A DNA stretch of 9,549 nt from an uncultured Caryophanales bacterium (GTDB lineage: Bacteria > Bacillota_I > Bacilli_A > RFN20 > CAG-826): assembly GCA_946404585.1 (NCBI GenBank), contig CAMJEC010000040.1, positions 1 to 9,549 of the forward strand. The letters run 5' to 3'. Position numbers and translations under genes: made by a program. The notes under the pieces are model-generated. The model saw only the letters and a program-made list of their open reading frames with translations. It had not been told where the DNA came from and searched no databases. This document shows positions 1-8,273 of this stretch, piece by piece; position 1 is the stretch's first letter; the number at the start of each line of letters is the position of its first letter.

Positions 1-2308
1 CAACATTGTAAACAGCGTGTCTATAATCGATTGATTTATAGAGTGATTGAACAGAAGGAACTTCAGGTTTTTCACTTACTACACTAATGCTATCAGACTT
101 AATCTCTTCAGCGTCTTCTTTAGAAACTGCGGCCATATTGGCTAAGGTAATGCCATTCTTAATGCAAGTAACATCATATCTAGCGACATCACCCACTAAT
201 TCACCATCATAAATCGTGTCATAAGCATGACCAAAGGCATTCATGTTTTTGTTTTGATAAACCTTGTATTCACTTGTTTCTAATTCCTTCATTTCTTCAA
301 AATCATGAGGGACGTTAGCTAAATATCCACCTTTATTATTTGCCTCGATATTGTTATACATGCTCTTTGCTTTGCTGATAAAGTAGTACTTAACCCCTAA
401 CAAATTATCTAAGTCTTGGTACTTACCACGATAACTACCAGCAACAGCTTTTCTACCATCTCTTAAACCATTCCACATTGTGAAATCATCGATTTCGAAG
501 TTATATAAGGAATGGAAGAAACTGCCAGAGTTATAGCCATTGATAAAGCTATTGTTAATGCTCCAGGCATCACCGATAGAGGTATAGACTCTATAAAATG
601 ATTTATCGGTCTTTTGTACTTGTGTTAAAACTTTTCTAAATCTCTCGTTGACAGCGTAACCATTATTATGTGTACCATCATAGCCATGGCCACAAGTAAC
701 AAAGTTACCAACTGCAATAGCTTCTGCGGATACAAGCGCGGTCACAACGATAAAGAATGCTTTCTTGTTATAGATTAAGAACAAGACAATCCAAACCGCT
801 GTTGTATAGACAATCATAAGAATGAACGCTAGGGTGGTGAAGTTAAAATTGCCTTCCACAAAGCGGTACATAAAGTCACTGCCATTCTTAGGTTCTTTAA
901 CCGCAATATGTTCTGTCAAAATCCAAGAGACAATAATACCAATTAAGGCAAATGCATAACCAATATGGATATGCCATTTAGAAACGTTTGGAATCTTATT
1001 TAAATATGTGCCAACATAGGCTATTAAAACCGCAGGAACAATTAATGTCCATCTTGCATAGGCATTAGTCATACCCATGGTTAAGTAGTACATAAATGGG
1101 GTGAATAATGAGAAAAGAATTAACGCTAAAGCGATGTAGTGAGACCATTTCTTTTCCTTACCTGATTGAATAAAAGCAGGCACTAAGAACATGATAAATG
1201 GGATATAGCACCATAAAGAAACAGCGATATCATCAAAGTCCCAGTTATATAACTCTAAAGTTGGTAATGAACGACATGTTGTTGGTGGGAAGAAGAATTC
1301 GATAATTGGATACCAAATACGATTGCTAAAAATACGGCCATGTTGATCAGGAGCTTTCTTCCAAGAGAATAATAATTGAAAGAAAGATTTGAAGTCTTTA
1401 GCCGCTAATAATTTCTTAAGTTCACCAAAATAAGAATAACTATCAAGTTTTGGGGATGACATCGTGGCCATAAAGGCTGGAATAAAGATAAAACCCGCCA
1501 TTAATAGACCAACCGCATAACCAGCAAACCCTAATCCTAATAATCTAAAGTTCTTCTTTGCATCGTTTGTTCTAATTCTTTGGAAGAAACGGAACATCGC
1601 ATAGAAGAAAGTGGTGATAAGATAAGGAACCATTAAAACATAGTTACAAATCGCAAGGAAGAAGACACCTAAGGCTAAAACCCATGGTTTTTCTTCTTGC
1701 AATGTCTTTTCAATACCTAATAAAACGATTGGTAAGAACACTAAAATGTCTTGGTAGTTGTTATACCAAAGATAGAAAGCACCCCAACCACAGAAGGCAT
1801 AGGCTATACCACATATAAATGAAACAGATTCTTTAACCTTAAAGGCTTTCTTTACATAAATGGAGAAGAATAAACCCGCACAAGCAAGTTTAATCATTGA
1901 TGTGATAGCAACACTATGAGGCACAAAGACTCTTGGCAAGATGACTATGATGATATTAAATGGTGAAAATAAACCATAATAGGCATTAGAACCTAATGAG
2001 TTAGCGCCTAAATATAGTTCTGGATCAAACAAGGTAAAGTGGCCAGTATTAATCCAGTCATGATAATAATCCCAAATATGGTATCCCATAGGGATATATT
2101 GAGCGGTATAGTCGCCACCATAGGCTAAAGTAAACCCATTTTGTACGAGCATTAACATATAAAAGCCAATGCTAATAACAATGAGTATTAGAAAATAATA
2201 AAACGTATTTGAAAAGCGGAAGTTTTTAAACTTCTCGACTACTTTTTTCCATAATCCCATAAAAGGATTAGGCTTTTTGTTCCTATCTTTTGCAAATACG
2301 ATATCCAT
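1..2308 (-). CDS. YfhO-family polytopic membrane protein (GT-C-like), 3' end cut off by the window
   Basis: The open frame starts with ATG at 2308 and gives 769 residues without a stop before the left edge, so the C-terminus is missing. About 12 to 14 hydrophobic segments can be seen, the first at residues 36-55 and others between about 134 and 535. A long hydrophilic, probably extracytoplasmic region follows from about 540. Between the first two membrane segments lies G64-G65-D66-Y67, in the place of the acidic residue expected in a GT-C glycosyltransferase loop, then a typical YfhO stretch to about residue 125. LLGVKYYFI at 636-644 also fits YfhO proteins. Bacillus subtilis YfhO (about 860 residues) works with CsbB in glycosylating lipoteichoic acid outside the membrane; the substrate here is unknown. 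The start lies 5 bases after the rsmI stop and has no clear Shine-Dalgarno, so coupling to rsmI translation is likely. Met17 is an alternative start but has no better ribosome site. Family assignment is fairly firm; exact role is inferred. Confidence 0.85.
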   Translation of the reverse strand, partial: MDIVFAKDRNKKPNPFMGLWKKVVEKFKNFRFSNTFYYFLILIVISIGFYMLMLVQNGFTLAYGGDYTAQYIPMGYHIWDYYHDWINTGHFTLFDPELYLGANSLGSNAYYGLFSPFNIIIVILPRVFVPHSVAITSMIKLACAGLFFSIYVKKAFKVKESVSFICGIAYAFCGWGAFYLWYNNYQDILVFLPIVLLGIEKTLQEEKPWVLALGVFFLAICNYVLMVPYLITTFFYAMFRFFQRIRTNDAKKNFRLLGLGFAGYAVGLLMAGFIFIPAFMATMSSPKLDSYSYFGELKKLLAAKDFKSFFQLLFSWKKAPDQHGRIFSNRIWYPIIEFFFPPTTCRSLPTLELYNWDFDDIAVSLWCYIPFIMFLVPAFIQSGKEKKWSHYIALALILFSLFTPFMYYLTMGMTNAYARWTLIVPAVLIAYVGTYLNKIPNVSKWHIHIGYAFALIGIIVSWILTEHIAVKEPKNGSDFMYRFVEGNFNFTTLAFILMIVYTTAVWIVLFLIYNKKAFFIVVTALVSAEAIAVGNFVTCGHGYDGTHNNGYAVNERFRKVLTQVQKTDKSFYRVYTSIGDAWSINNSFINGYNSGSFFHSLYNFEIDDFTMWNGLRDGRKAVAGSYRGKYQDLDNLLGVKYYFISKAKSMYNNIEANNKGGYLANVPHDFEEMKELETSEYKVYQNKNMNAFGHAYDTIYDGELVGDVARYDVTCIKNGITLANMAAVSKEDAEEIKSDSISVVSEKPEVPSVQSLYKSIDYRHAVYNV

Positions 2309-2313
2309 AAGTT

Positions 2314-3153
2314 TTAGAATAGTAATTTTTTGATGTAGTTTTTGTTGATTTTAAACTCTTCACTGACAACATTGATTGCATCTTTTTGTGAAAGGCCTAA
2401 ATTAGTGAAATAAGCGACACGGGCAGTGATTTCCTCGTCTTTTATCATCACTTCTTGGTTATTTCCTTCGACGATAATAACCATTTCACCTTTTAAGGTA
2501 TCTTCATCAATCATGGAGAGTTCTTCAAGAGTGCCTCTAATGTATTCTTCATTAAGTTTGGTTAATTCTCTAGCCAAACATGCTTTACGATTTCCGAGGC
2601 CTTCTTTTAATAGATTAAAAGTTCTTAAGATTCTATGAGGCGCTTCATAGAAGATAAGAGTGTTTCTAAGAGCTTTTAAGTTACTAATCTCTTCTTTAGC
2701 TTCATTATCTTTCGCAGATAAGAATCCATAGAAGAAAAAGTGTCTAGTTTCTAATCCAGATGCCACTAAAGCATTAATAAAAGCGGAAGAGCCAGAAATA
2801 GTGGAAACACAAATGTCATTAGCGATTAATTCTTGCACTAATAAATAGCCAGGATCACTAATACCTGGATAACCAGCATCAGACATATAAACAACTTTTT
2901 TTCCGGCTTGAATAAGGGAAACTAAGTGTTTGCTTGCTTCTTTTTCATTATGTTCTCTTAAAGAATACAATTCTTTCTTAATGTTAAAACGGGCTAACAA
3001 ATCGTGAGCATTACGTGTATCTTCAGCAGCGACAATATCAGCCTCACTAACTACTTCAATAGCGCGAGGAGAGAATTCTTTTAAGTTACCAATAGGTGTC
3101 GCTACTAGATAAAGGAGCAAATTGTTTTTATCGTAGGATTTACTTCTTTTCAT
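2314..3153 (-). CDS. rsmI: 16S rRNA (cytidine-1402-2'-O)-methyltransferase RsmI
   Basis: The 279-residue protein is a normal-length RsmI, which uses S-adenosylmethionine to methylate the 2'-OH of C1402 of 16S rRNA in the P site, tuning decoding fidelity. It belongs to the tetrapyrrole-methylase fold. Visible motifs are LVATPIGNL at residues 16-24, AEDTRN at 43-48, the REHNE segment at 66-70, the SDAGYPGISDPG loop at 91-102, and SGSSAFINAL at 120-129. The C-terminal 30 residues (SQKDAINVVSEEF and onward) form the small helical domain usual for the family. The start ATG overlaps the ricT 3' end by 14 bases, and AGGGTGA at 3172-3166 lies 12 bases upstream, inside ricT. In Bacillus yabA and yabB lie between ricT and this gene; here they are absent. 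Stop codon TAA. Confidence 0.95.
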   Translation of the reverse strand: MKRSKSYDKNNLLLYLVATPIGNLKEFSPRAIEVVSEADIVAAEDTRNAHDLLARFNIKKELYSLREHNEKEASKHLVSLIQAGKKVVYMSDAGYPGISDPGYLLVQELIANDICVSTISGSSAFINALVASGLETRHFFFYGFLSAKDNEAKEEISNLKALRNTLIFYEAPHRILRTFNLLKEGLGNRKACLARELTKLNEEYIRGTLEELSMIDEDTLKGEMVIIVEGNNQEVMIKDEEITARVAYFTNLGLSQKDAINVVSEEFKINKNYIKKLLF

Positions 3154-4030
3154 AGCGTTTTTCTTTCACCCTATTCGCGCCTACTTGTTTATAAAAATCT
3201 TCCAAAGGAAGGAACTTAATATCTTCGTCATTTTCAATCTTTACCACACGAGAAAGAATATTTATGTTTGTGACAGTATATTCGACTTTGTCGATAAAAG
3301 CTTTACTACCTAATTCTGGGAATTTCTTCCTCTCTTCGGTATAAGCATCGTCCTCATATTTTAAGCAGCAAATTAATTTGCCACATTGTCCGCTTAACTT
3401 AGGAATGTTAATCGCGAGCATTTGGTTCTTGGCTCTATTAATGGAAATACCATCAAATTCATTCAAGAATGTGGAACAGCAAAGTGGTAAGCCACACACA
3501 CCAAGACCACCAATCATTTTGGCTTTATCACGAGAACCAATTTGTCTTAATTCGATTCTTGTTCTTAAACGTGAGGCTAAGACTTTTAATAATTCACGGA
3601 AGTCAACGCGGTCATCCGCCAAATAGGAGAAGATGACTTTGGATTTATCAAGAGTATATTCACAAGAAATTAAATTCATATCTAAGTTGAGTTTTTTAGA
3701 TTCAACTTGGCAGATTTCTAATGCATATACTGCATCTTTTTCGTTAATTTCGGACAAACGGATATCCACATCAGTGGCCTTTCTAAGAATTGGTTTTAAG
3801 AATAAACCGTTACCATATTTATCGATGGAAATTGGTTCAATGGCAATAGTGCCTAATTCCATACCTCTGACTGTTTCTACGACAACTTTATCACCCAAAG
3901 CATAGTTATTATCAGTAGTGCCAAAAAAGTAAGCACGTGGAGTGTTTAAAAATTTCACACCAACGAAATGTGAATAATCGTGTTTTTGATCAGTAATCTG
4001 TGTATGGTTATTATCTTCAATTTTTGGCAT
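3140..4030 (-). CDS. ricT: PSP1-domain protein RicT (YaaT)
   Basis: The 296-residue protein matches B. subtilis YaaT/RicT, which with RicA (YmcA) and RicF (YlbF) forms the iron-sulfur Y-complex that helps RNase Y mature certain mRNAs and influences sporulation, biofilm and competence there. The PSP1 domain covers roughly residues 60-225. Cysteine motifs are well preserved: C179 and C184-C185 in GVCGLPLCCSTFL, and C216 and C221-C222 in GQCGKLICCLKYE; C107 and C123 are additional. These fit the clusters that ligate [4Fe-4S] in the Bacillus complex. The first 20 or so residues are polar and look unstructured. AGAGGA at 4043-4038, inside the end of holB, stands 7 bases before the ATG and supports this start. 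The gene lies between holB and rsmI as in Bacillus. RicA and RicF are not in this window, so a full complex is not shown. Confidence 0.93.
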   Translation of the reverse strand: MPKIEDNNHTQITDQKHDYSHFVGVKFLNTPRAYFFGTTDNNYALGDKVVVETVRGMELGTIAIEPISIDKYGNGLFLKPILRKATDVDIRLSEINEKDAVYALEICQVESKKLNLDMNLISCEYTLDKSKVIFSYLADDRVDFRELLKVLASRLRTRIELRQIGSRDKAKMIGGLGVCGLPLCCSTFLNEFDGISINRAKNQMLAINIPKLSGQCGKLICCLKYEDDAYTEERKKFPELGSKAFIDKVEYTVTNINILSRVVKIENDEDIKFLPLEDFYKQVGANRVKEKRYEKK

Positions 4031-4033
4031 ATA

Positions 4034-5029
4034 TTAGTCCTCTTTGGTAATGATATAAAATATGTGGTCAATCAATAGGGTGATATTGACATTAGTGTTT
4101 ATCACGGTAGCACATCTTAATAATTCAATCAAACTTTCACTAATATGAGAAAGTTTCGTGGAAAGATGTTCTAATATTGTAGCATAACTTTCTAAGAATG
4201 GTTGCTTTTCATTAGAAATAGCAATCATATCTTCAAAGGCCATAACTAGCATATTAATGAAATAACGACAGGCTTCTTTGCTCTTAATTTGGTTTGAGAT
4301 ATTACCTTGAACGTAATAGATAAGAGCATCTTTATCACTTTCATCCATCACTTGGATAACTTCTTCAAAACACTGTTTAGCGTTGAAGAACACTTCATTA
4401 TTTTCTTTGTCATCAATGATCTCTTTAATGAGTTCTCCATCGTTATAGAAATAAGACAATAATTCAGCGTCTTTTTTATCCACTCCAAAGGAGATAGCGT
4501 CATTAATAACAATATTCTTATCGATTAATTTCATTCTTAAAACTTGGCATCTAGAAATAATTGTGGGCAAGATACTATTCTCATTATTCGTGGTTAAGAA
4601 AGCATAGATTTGTTGCCCTGGTTCTTCTAAGAATTTAAGAATGCTATTAATAGCCTCAATAGTCATGTTTTCGATGAGGTGGAGAATATATATTCTAATA
4701 CCTTTATTTTCGAAAGCTTTCTTATCAAAAGAACTTTCAATCGTGGTCACGGCGTCTTTTTTAATCGTGGCCTTACTACCATCAAAAACGAAAAAGTCTG
4801 GATAGTTATCATCATCAACGCGTAAACAAGTGATGCAAGAATTACACGCTAGTGGGGATGGGTCATCACACAAGATAGATTTAGCAAAGAATTTAGCGAT
4901 ATCTAAAAGTGGTGAACCATTAGTTCCTGAGATGAGATAGGCGTGAGAAAGTTGACCTTTTTGAAGTGAATTAACAAAGGTTTGATAAATAACTGGTTGA
5001 TATTTCTTAAGGTATTTCTCTACTTGCAT
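4034..5029 (-). CDS. holB: DNA polymerase III delta prime subunit (clamp loader)
   Basis: The 331-residue protein is the delta prime subunit of the clamp-loader complex, which opens the DnaN ring on primed DNA together with DnaX and delta. The N-terminal AAA+ fold is shown by LSHAYLISG at 27-35, zinc-finger cysteines C54, C62, C65 and C68, FLEEP at 133-137, and the SRC motif at 159-161, which in delta prime supplies the arginine finger to the neighbouring DnaX. The Walker A position (SGTNGSPLLDIAK, 34-46) lacks the GK[ST] core and the Walker B position (IYILHLIENM, 113-122) lacks its DE pair, so it should not hydrolyse ATP; this is known for delta prime. The C-terminal collar half is divergent, as usual. 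The ATG lies within the last codons of tmk (10-base overlap) with no clear Shine-Dalgarno, which suggests translational coupling. darA (yaaQ) and yaaR, usual between tmk and holB in Bacillus, are missing. Stop codon TAA. Confidence 0.93.
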   Translation of the reverse strand: MQVEKYLKKYQPVIYQTFVNSLQKGQLSHAYLISGTNGSPLLDIAKFFAKSILCDDPSPLACNSCITCLRVDDDNYPDFFVFDGSKATIKKDAVTTIESSFDKKAFENKGIRIYILHLIENMTIEAINSILKFLEEPGQQIYAFLTTNNENSILPTIISRCQVLRMKLIDKNIVINDAISFGVDKKDAELLSYFYNDGELIKEIIDDKENNEVFFNAKQCFEEVIQVMDESDKDALIYYVQGNISNQIKSKEACRYFINMLVMAFEDMIAISNEKQPFLESYATILEHLSTKLSHISESLIELLRCATVINTNVNITLLIDHIFYIITKED

Positions 5030-5640
5030 ATTCTTGATAGCATCACATCAAGAGTGGCTTTAGCCACTTCTTCCTGACTCTTGCTAGCGTCAATGATGAC
5101 GAAACGTTCTGGATAACGCTTCGCTAATTCTAAAAATGTATTTCTAACAGTTTTATGGAATTCTAATTTTTCTAAATCTAAACGATTTACTTCTCTATTT
5201 GCATTAGCCGCGATTCTGGCTAAACCAATCTCTGGTTCAATATCAAAAAGAAGCGTTAAATCTGGGAATGTGCCTTCAGTGGCAAACATATTGATGTTTA
5301 AGACGTTATCAACACCTAAACCTCTCGCGCCACCTTGATAGGCTAAGGAAGAATCTAAATAACGGTCACAAATGACGATTTTGCCTTCTTTTAAAGCAGG
5401 CCAAACCTTTTCAACAAGATGTTGTCTTCTTGAAGCAGCATAAAGAAGAGCCTCTGTTCTTTTATCCATCGCAGTATTAGCTTTATCCAAAATGACATTA
5501 CGAATTTGTTCAGCGATTGGGGTACCACCTGGTTCACGGGTGCGGACAATTTGATATCCCATCTCCTCTAATTTACTAACAGCATAGTTAACTGCGGTTG
5601 TTTTTCCAGATCCTTCTGGTCCTTCAAGAGTAATAAACAT
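5020..5640 (-). CDS. tmk: Thymidylate kinase
   Basis: The 206-residue protein is of normal length for bacterial thymidylate kinase, which phosphorylates dTMP to dTDP with ATP in the cytoplasm, a required step for dTTP supply. The P-loop GPEGSGKT lies at residues 7-14. The dTMP-binding segment TREPGGTPIAEQIR is at 34-47, YAASRRQH at 67-74, and the DRY signature with following SSLAYQG at 92-103. The basic LID region is near R142-R153. The start is supported by AGAGGT at 5653-5648, overlapping the recR stop and 8 bases before the ATG. The gene ends in TAG, the only non-TAA stop among the complete genes here, and that stop lies inside holB. Pairing with holB is common in Firmicutes, where nucleotide supply and clamp-loader genes are co-transcribed. 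Confidence 0.97.
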   Translation of the reverse strand: MFITLEGPEGSGKTTAVNYAVSKLEEMGYQIVRTREPGGTPIAEQIRNVILDKANTAMDKRTEALLYAASRRQHLVEKVWPALKEGKIVICDRYLDSSLAYQGGARGLGVDNVLNINMFATEGTFPDLTLLFDIEPEIGLARIAANANREVNRLDLEKLEFHKTVRNTFLELAKRYPERFVIIDASKSQEEVAKATLDVMLSRICK

Positions 5641-5652
5641 ACTTGCTACCTC

Positions 5653-6249
5653 TTATAATTTTCTTCTTCCTTCGACGGCCTTAGATAAAGTTAAGGCATC
5701 GGTGTAATCTAAATTACCACCCATTTGTAAGCCATAGGCTAATCTAGTGACAACATCAACTTTGCCTTCGATTAATTTAGCGATATATAGAGCGGTGGTT
5801 TCTCCTTCAATTGTGGGGTTAGTGGCAATAATCACTTCTTTGAAGTGGTGTTCATCCAATCTCTTTAGTAATGAAGTGATATTTAAATCATCCACGCCAT
5901 TACCTTTACTTAAAGAGATAACCCCGTTTAAAACGTGGTATAAACCACGATAATATTCAGCGTTTTCAAAAGCGATGACATCTTTTGGGAAAGAAACAAT
6001 CATCAAAGTATCTTGATCACGTTCTGAATCATCGCAAATAACACACTTCTCACCTTCTGTTAAAAAGCCACAGATAGGGCAGACGTGTATGGATTGTTTA
6101 AGGTTTTTAATCGCATCAGAAAACTCCGCTAAGTCATCATCTTCCATATTGAGCATCGCATACGCCATACGTTCCGCGCTACGACGACCAACACTTGGCA
6201 ATTTAGCTAAAGATTCTTCTAAACGAATAAGAGCCTTTAACTTTTCCAT
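5653..6249 (-). CDS. recR: Recombination mediator protein RecR
   Basis: The 198-residue protein is a full-length RecR, which with RecO (and RecF) loads RecA onto SSB-covered single-stranded DNA at gaps. The helix-hairpin-helix LPSVGRRSAERMAY lies at residues 17-30, followed by a four-cysteine zinc finger C57, C60, C69, C72. The Toprim domain starts near residue 80, with ATNPTIEGE toward its end and RLAYGLQMGGNLDYTDALT in the C-terminal part. At the first Toprim acidic position the sequence reads IVSFPKDV (84-91), with Ser86 where many RecR proteins have Glu; this position also varies in Firmicutes, so I do not read it as loss of function. The ATG follows the ybaB stop by 2 bases. GGAGG at 6269-6265 is 15 bases upstream, somewhat far, so coupling to ybaB translation probably matters. 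Stop codon TAA. Confidence 0.96.
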   Translation of the reverse strand: MEKLKALIRLEESLAKLPSVGRRSAERMAYAMLNMEDDDLAEFSDAIKNLKQSIHVCPICGFLTEGEKCVICDDSERDQDTLMIVSFPKDVIAFENAEYYRGLYHVLNGVISLSKGNGVDDLNITSLLKRLDEHHFKEVIIATNPTIEGETTALYIAKLIEGKVDVVTRLAYGLQMGGNLDYTDALTLSKAVEGRRKL

Positions 6250-6251
6250 AA

Positions 6252-6554
6252 TTAGAAGCCGAAACCTCCAGGTTGGCCAGTAATGCGTTCGTTAATGGCT
6301 TCACTTTCTTCATCAATTTTAGCCATGGCTTCATTAATTGCTAAAGCAATCATATCTTGAATCATTTCTTTGTTTTCTGGATCAAAAGCATCATTATCGA
6401 TTTCGATAGCTTTGATTTCCTTATTACCGAGAACTGTAACTGTCACAGCGCCACCTTTAGCGACTTTGAATTCTTTCGCGGCTAATTCGGCTTGTGCTTT
6501 TCTAAGTTCTCTTTGCATCTTTTGGGCTTGCGCCATCATTTGTTGCATGTTCAT
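6252..6554 (-). CDS. ebfC: YbaB/EbfC family nucleoid-associated protein
   Basis: The 100-residue protein matches the YbaB/EbfC family (YaaK in Bacillus), small dimeric DNA-binding proteins linked to the nucleoid; their exact role in most bacteria is open. The N-terminal half is a charged helix starting MNMQQMMAQAQKMQRELRKA, which fits the family's coiled dimer arms. The core reads KVAKGGAVTVTVLGNKEIKAIEIDNDAFDP in outline (residues 30-59), the usual sheet, then the helix with ALAINEAMAKID. The C-terminus ends in a glycine-rich tail (QPGGFGF), also usual. AAGGAG at 6569-6564 lies inside the last codons of dnaX, 9 bases before the ATG, and supports the start. The order dnaX-ybaB-recR is strongly conserved across bacteria. 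Stop codon TAA. Confidence 0.95.
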   Translation of the reverse strand: MNMQQMMAQAQKMQRELRKAQAELAAKEFKVAKGGAVTVTVLGNKEIKAIEIDNDAFDPENKEMIQDMIALAINEAMAKIDEESEAINERITGQPGGFGF

Positions 6555-6558
6555 AGTG

Positions 6559-8268
6559 TTATTCTCCTTCGAATTCTATGTTGATTGTATCTGGTTTTGG
6601 TAATTTACCAAGTTGATAACTATTCATGTAGTGTTGTTGCCATCTAATTGAGTCTTTTCTACTTACTGCGTAGACAAACATTTTCTTATTGAAAACAGTT
6701 TGAATGACGTTTTGAATGGCTTCTTGGTTTTCTAATAAATTAGCTTTTTCAGTGATGTTAGGGAATTGATATTCGACCACTAAAATCTTTTGTGAAGCGA
6801 CTAATGGATGACCATCCGCTAACATTGCCGCGGCTCTACCTAATTCAGGATGAGTAATGATTCTCTTAATAGATGACCAGTTATCGATTAATGAATTCTT
6901 AATGTCTTTCTTGGAAATAACCATGATATCGAGCATTAAGTCATCATCAATGAAGAATGAACCATCTTTCTTGGTGTTCTTAATTGTTAATACATCTTTA
7001 GAAAGGACAATTTCTGGAGCCTTTTCTGGCTCTGGCTCAGGTTGATCAAGTAAAGAAATAATTTCTTCTTGTTTAGGTGCTGGAGCAGGTTCTTGTCTTG
7101 GTTGTGGTGCTGGTCTACTTACTGGAGCAGGAGTAGGCTTTTCATATACAGGTTCCACTGGTTTTGGTTGTGGAGCGCTTTGATGACCATCTTTCTTGGT
7201 GGCCACTAATTTAAGAATTGTGACTTCAAATAATGGGATGATTGAGTTAACAGTCTTATAGTCCTTTTGTGCGGCCATAATGATATCAATCATCTTTAAT
7301 GTTTCATCAATATCTAAGCCCTTAAAGAATGAAGCGGCTTCTTGTTCTGTTAAGATTTCTAAACAATCAACATTACGGGAAGATTGATAAATCAATATAT
7401 CCTTTAATATTAATAATAAGTCGTCAGTCAATCTCTTAATATCGGTGCCTAAAGAAACATAACGATTGATTCTTTGTAAGACATCAGAAACATCTTTATT
7501 GATAATCGCATTTAATAAGGCAATTTTCTCTTCTTTTGATTCAAGAGCGAAAATATCTAAAATGTCTTGAACTTCTAGTTTGTTACCAGAATAGGCTAAT
7601 ACTTGATCCAAGATTGATAAAGCGTCACGCATACCACCATCCGCTAAAGAGATGATGATTTTGATAGCTTCTTCGTTATAGGCAATGCCTTCTTTTTCTA
7701 AAACACTCTTAAGTCTGTTGTTAATATCGTCATCACTTAATTTAGTGAAGTCATATCTTTGACAACGAGAAAGAATAGTAGGAAGGATTTTATGTGGTTC
7801 AGTTGTGGCCAAAATAAAGATGACATGTTCTGGTGGCTCTTCTAAGGTCTTCAAAAGAGCGTTAAACGCACCTGTTGAGAGCATATGAACTTCGTCGATA
7901 ATATAAACTTTATAACGGCCTAAGATTGTGCCATATTTTACCTTATCAATTAACTCTCTGATTTCATCAACACCATTATTAGAAGCGGCGTCTAATTCAA
8001 TAACATCAGGATGAGTACCATCAATAATTGCTTTACAGTTTTTACATTCGTTACACTGACAGCCAATACCTTCATCACAGTTAAGAGCTTTTGCTAATAA
8101 CTTTGCCATTGTGGTCTTACCTGTACCACGAGGGCCTGCGAATAGGTAGGCGTGAGCTAACTTTCTGGTCGCCAAAGCGTTCTTTAAAGTCTTGACGATA
8201 TGTTCTTGTCCAGCGACTTCTTCAAAAGTGCTAGGACGATATGTTCGATATAATGCTTTATAAGCCAT
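6559..8268 (-). CDS. dnaX: DNA polymerase III subunits gamma/tau (DnaX)
   Basis: The 569-residue protein is the ATPase of the clamp loader; the tau form also ties the replicative polymerases to the helicase. The AAA+ domain has Walker A GPRGTGKT at residues 45-52, zinc ligands C64, C72, C75 and C78 (C70 is an extra cysteine), Walker B IIDEVH at 123-128, LEEPP at 142-146, sensor 1 ATTEPHK at 154-160, the SRC arginine finger at 167-169, and sensor 2 around GGMRDAL at 211-217. A collar domain follows to about 357, then a proline-rich linker at about 363-420 with repeated AP/QP/EP units, then a divergent C-terminal domain, close to Bacillus in total length. I see no run of six A on the coding strand, so the Escherichia-type A-AAA-AAG frameshift giving gamma appears absent and only tau is expected. 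AGGTGA at 8280-8275, 6 bases before ATG, fixes the start. It is first of the minus-strand series. Stop codon TAA. Confidence 0.97.
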   Translation of the reverse strand: MAYKALYRTYRPSTFEEVAGQEHIVKTLKNALATRKLAHAYLFAGPRGTGKTTMAKLLAKALNCDEGIGCQCNECKNCKAIIDGTHPDVIELDAASNNGVDEIRELIDKVKYGTILGRYKVYIIDEVHMLSTGAFNALLKTLEEPPEHVIFILATTEPHKILPTILSRCQRYDFTKLSDDDINNRLKSVLEKEGIAYNEEAIKIIISLADGGMRDALSILDQVLAYSGNKLEVQDILDIFALESKEEKIALLNAIINKDVSDVLQRINRYVSLGTDIKRLTDDLLLILKDILIYQSSRNVDCLEILTEQEAASFFKGLDIDETLKMIDIIMAAQKDYKTVNSIIPLFEVTILKLVATKKDGHQSAPQPKPVEPVYEKPTPAPVSRPAPQPRQEPAPAPKQEEIISLLDQPEPEPEKAPEIVLSKDVLTIKNTKKDGSFFIDDDLMLDIMVISKKDIKNSLIDNWSSIKRIITHPELGRAAAMLADGHPLVASQKILVVEYQFPNITEKANLLENQEAIQNVIQTVFNKKMFVYAVSRKDSIRWQQHYMNSYQLGKLPKPDTINIEFEGE

Positions 8269-8273
8269 ATAAA

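Noticed and set aside
1..2308. Left region as non-coding or a broken gene
   Set aside because: One minus-strand frame is open throughout from ATG at 2308 with no stop or frameshift; it is simply cut by the window edge.
4034..5029. Degenerate Walker A and B in HolB as a defective gene
   Set aside because: Delta prime subunits commonly lack a working ATP site; the zinc cysteines and SRC motif are kept, so the gene is normal.
5953..5998. Ser86 in place of the Toprim glutamate of RecR, as a sign of lost function
   Set aside because: From memory the same position is Gln in Bacillus RecR, and the rest of the protein (helix-hairpin-helix, zinc finger, C-terminal motifs) is intact, so this looks like normal variation.
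2426..7045. Plus-strand open frames opposite the minus-strand genes (for example 3378-3626, 3633-3905, 5747-5953, 6370-6603)
   Set aside because: They lie wholly or mostly antisense to well-identified genes, have no family resemblance, and lack convincing ribosome sites.
7020..7180. Possible tandem DNA repeat in dnaX
   Set aside because: The repetitive look comes from the proline-rich linker codons; units are irregular and no fixed period is seen.
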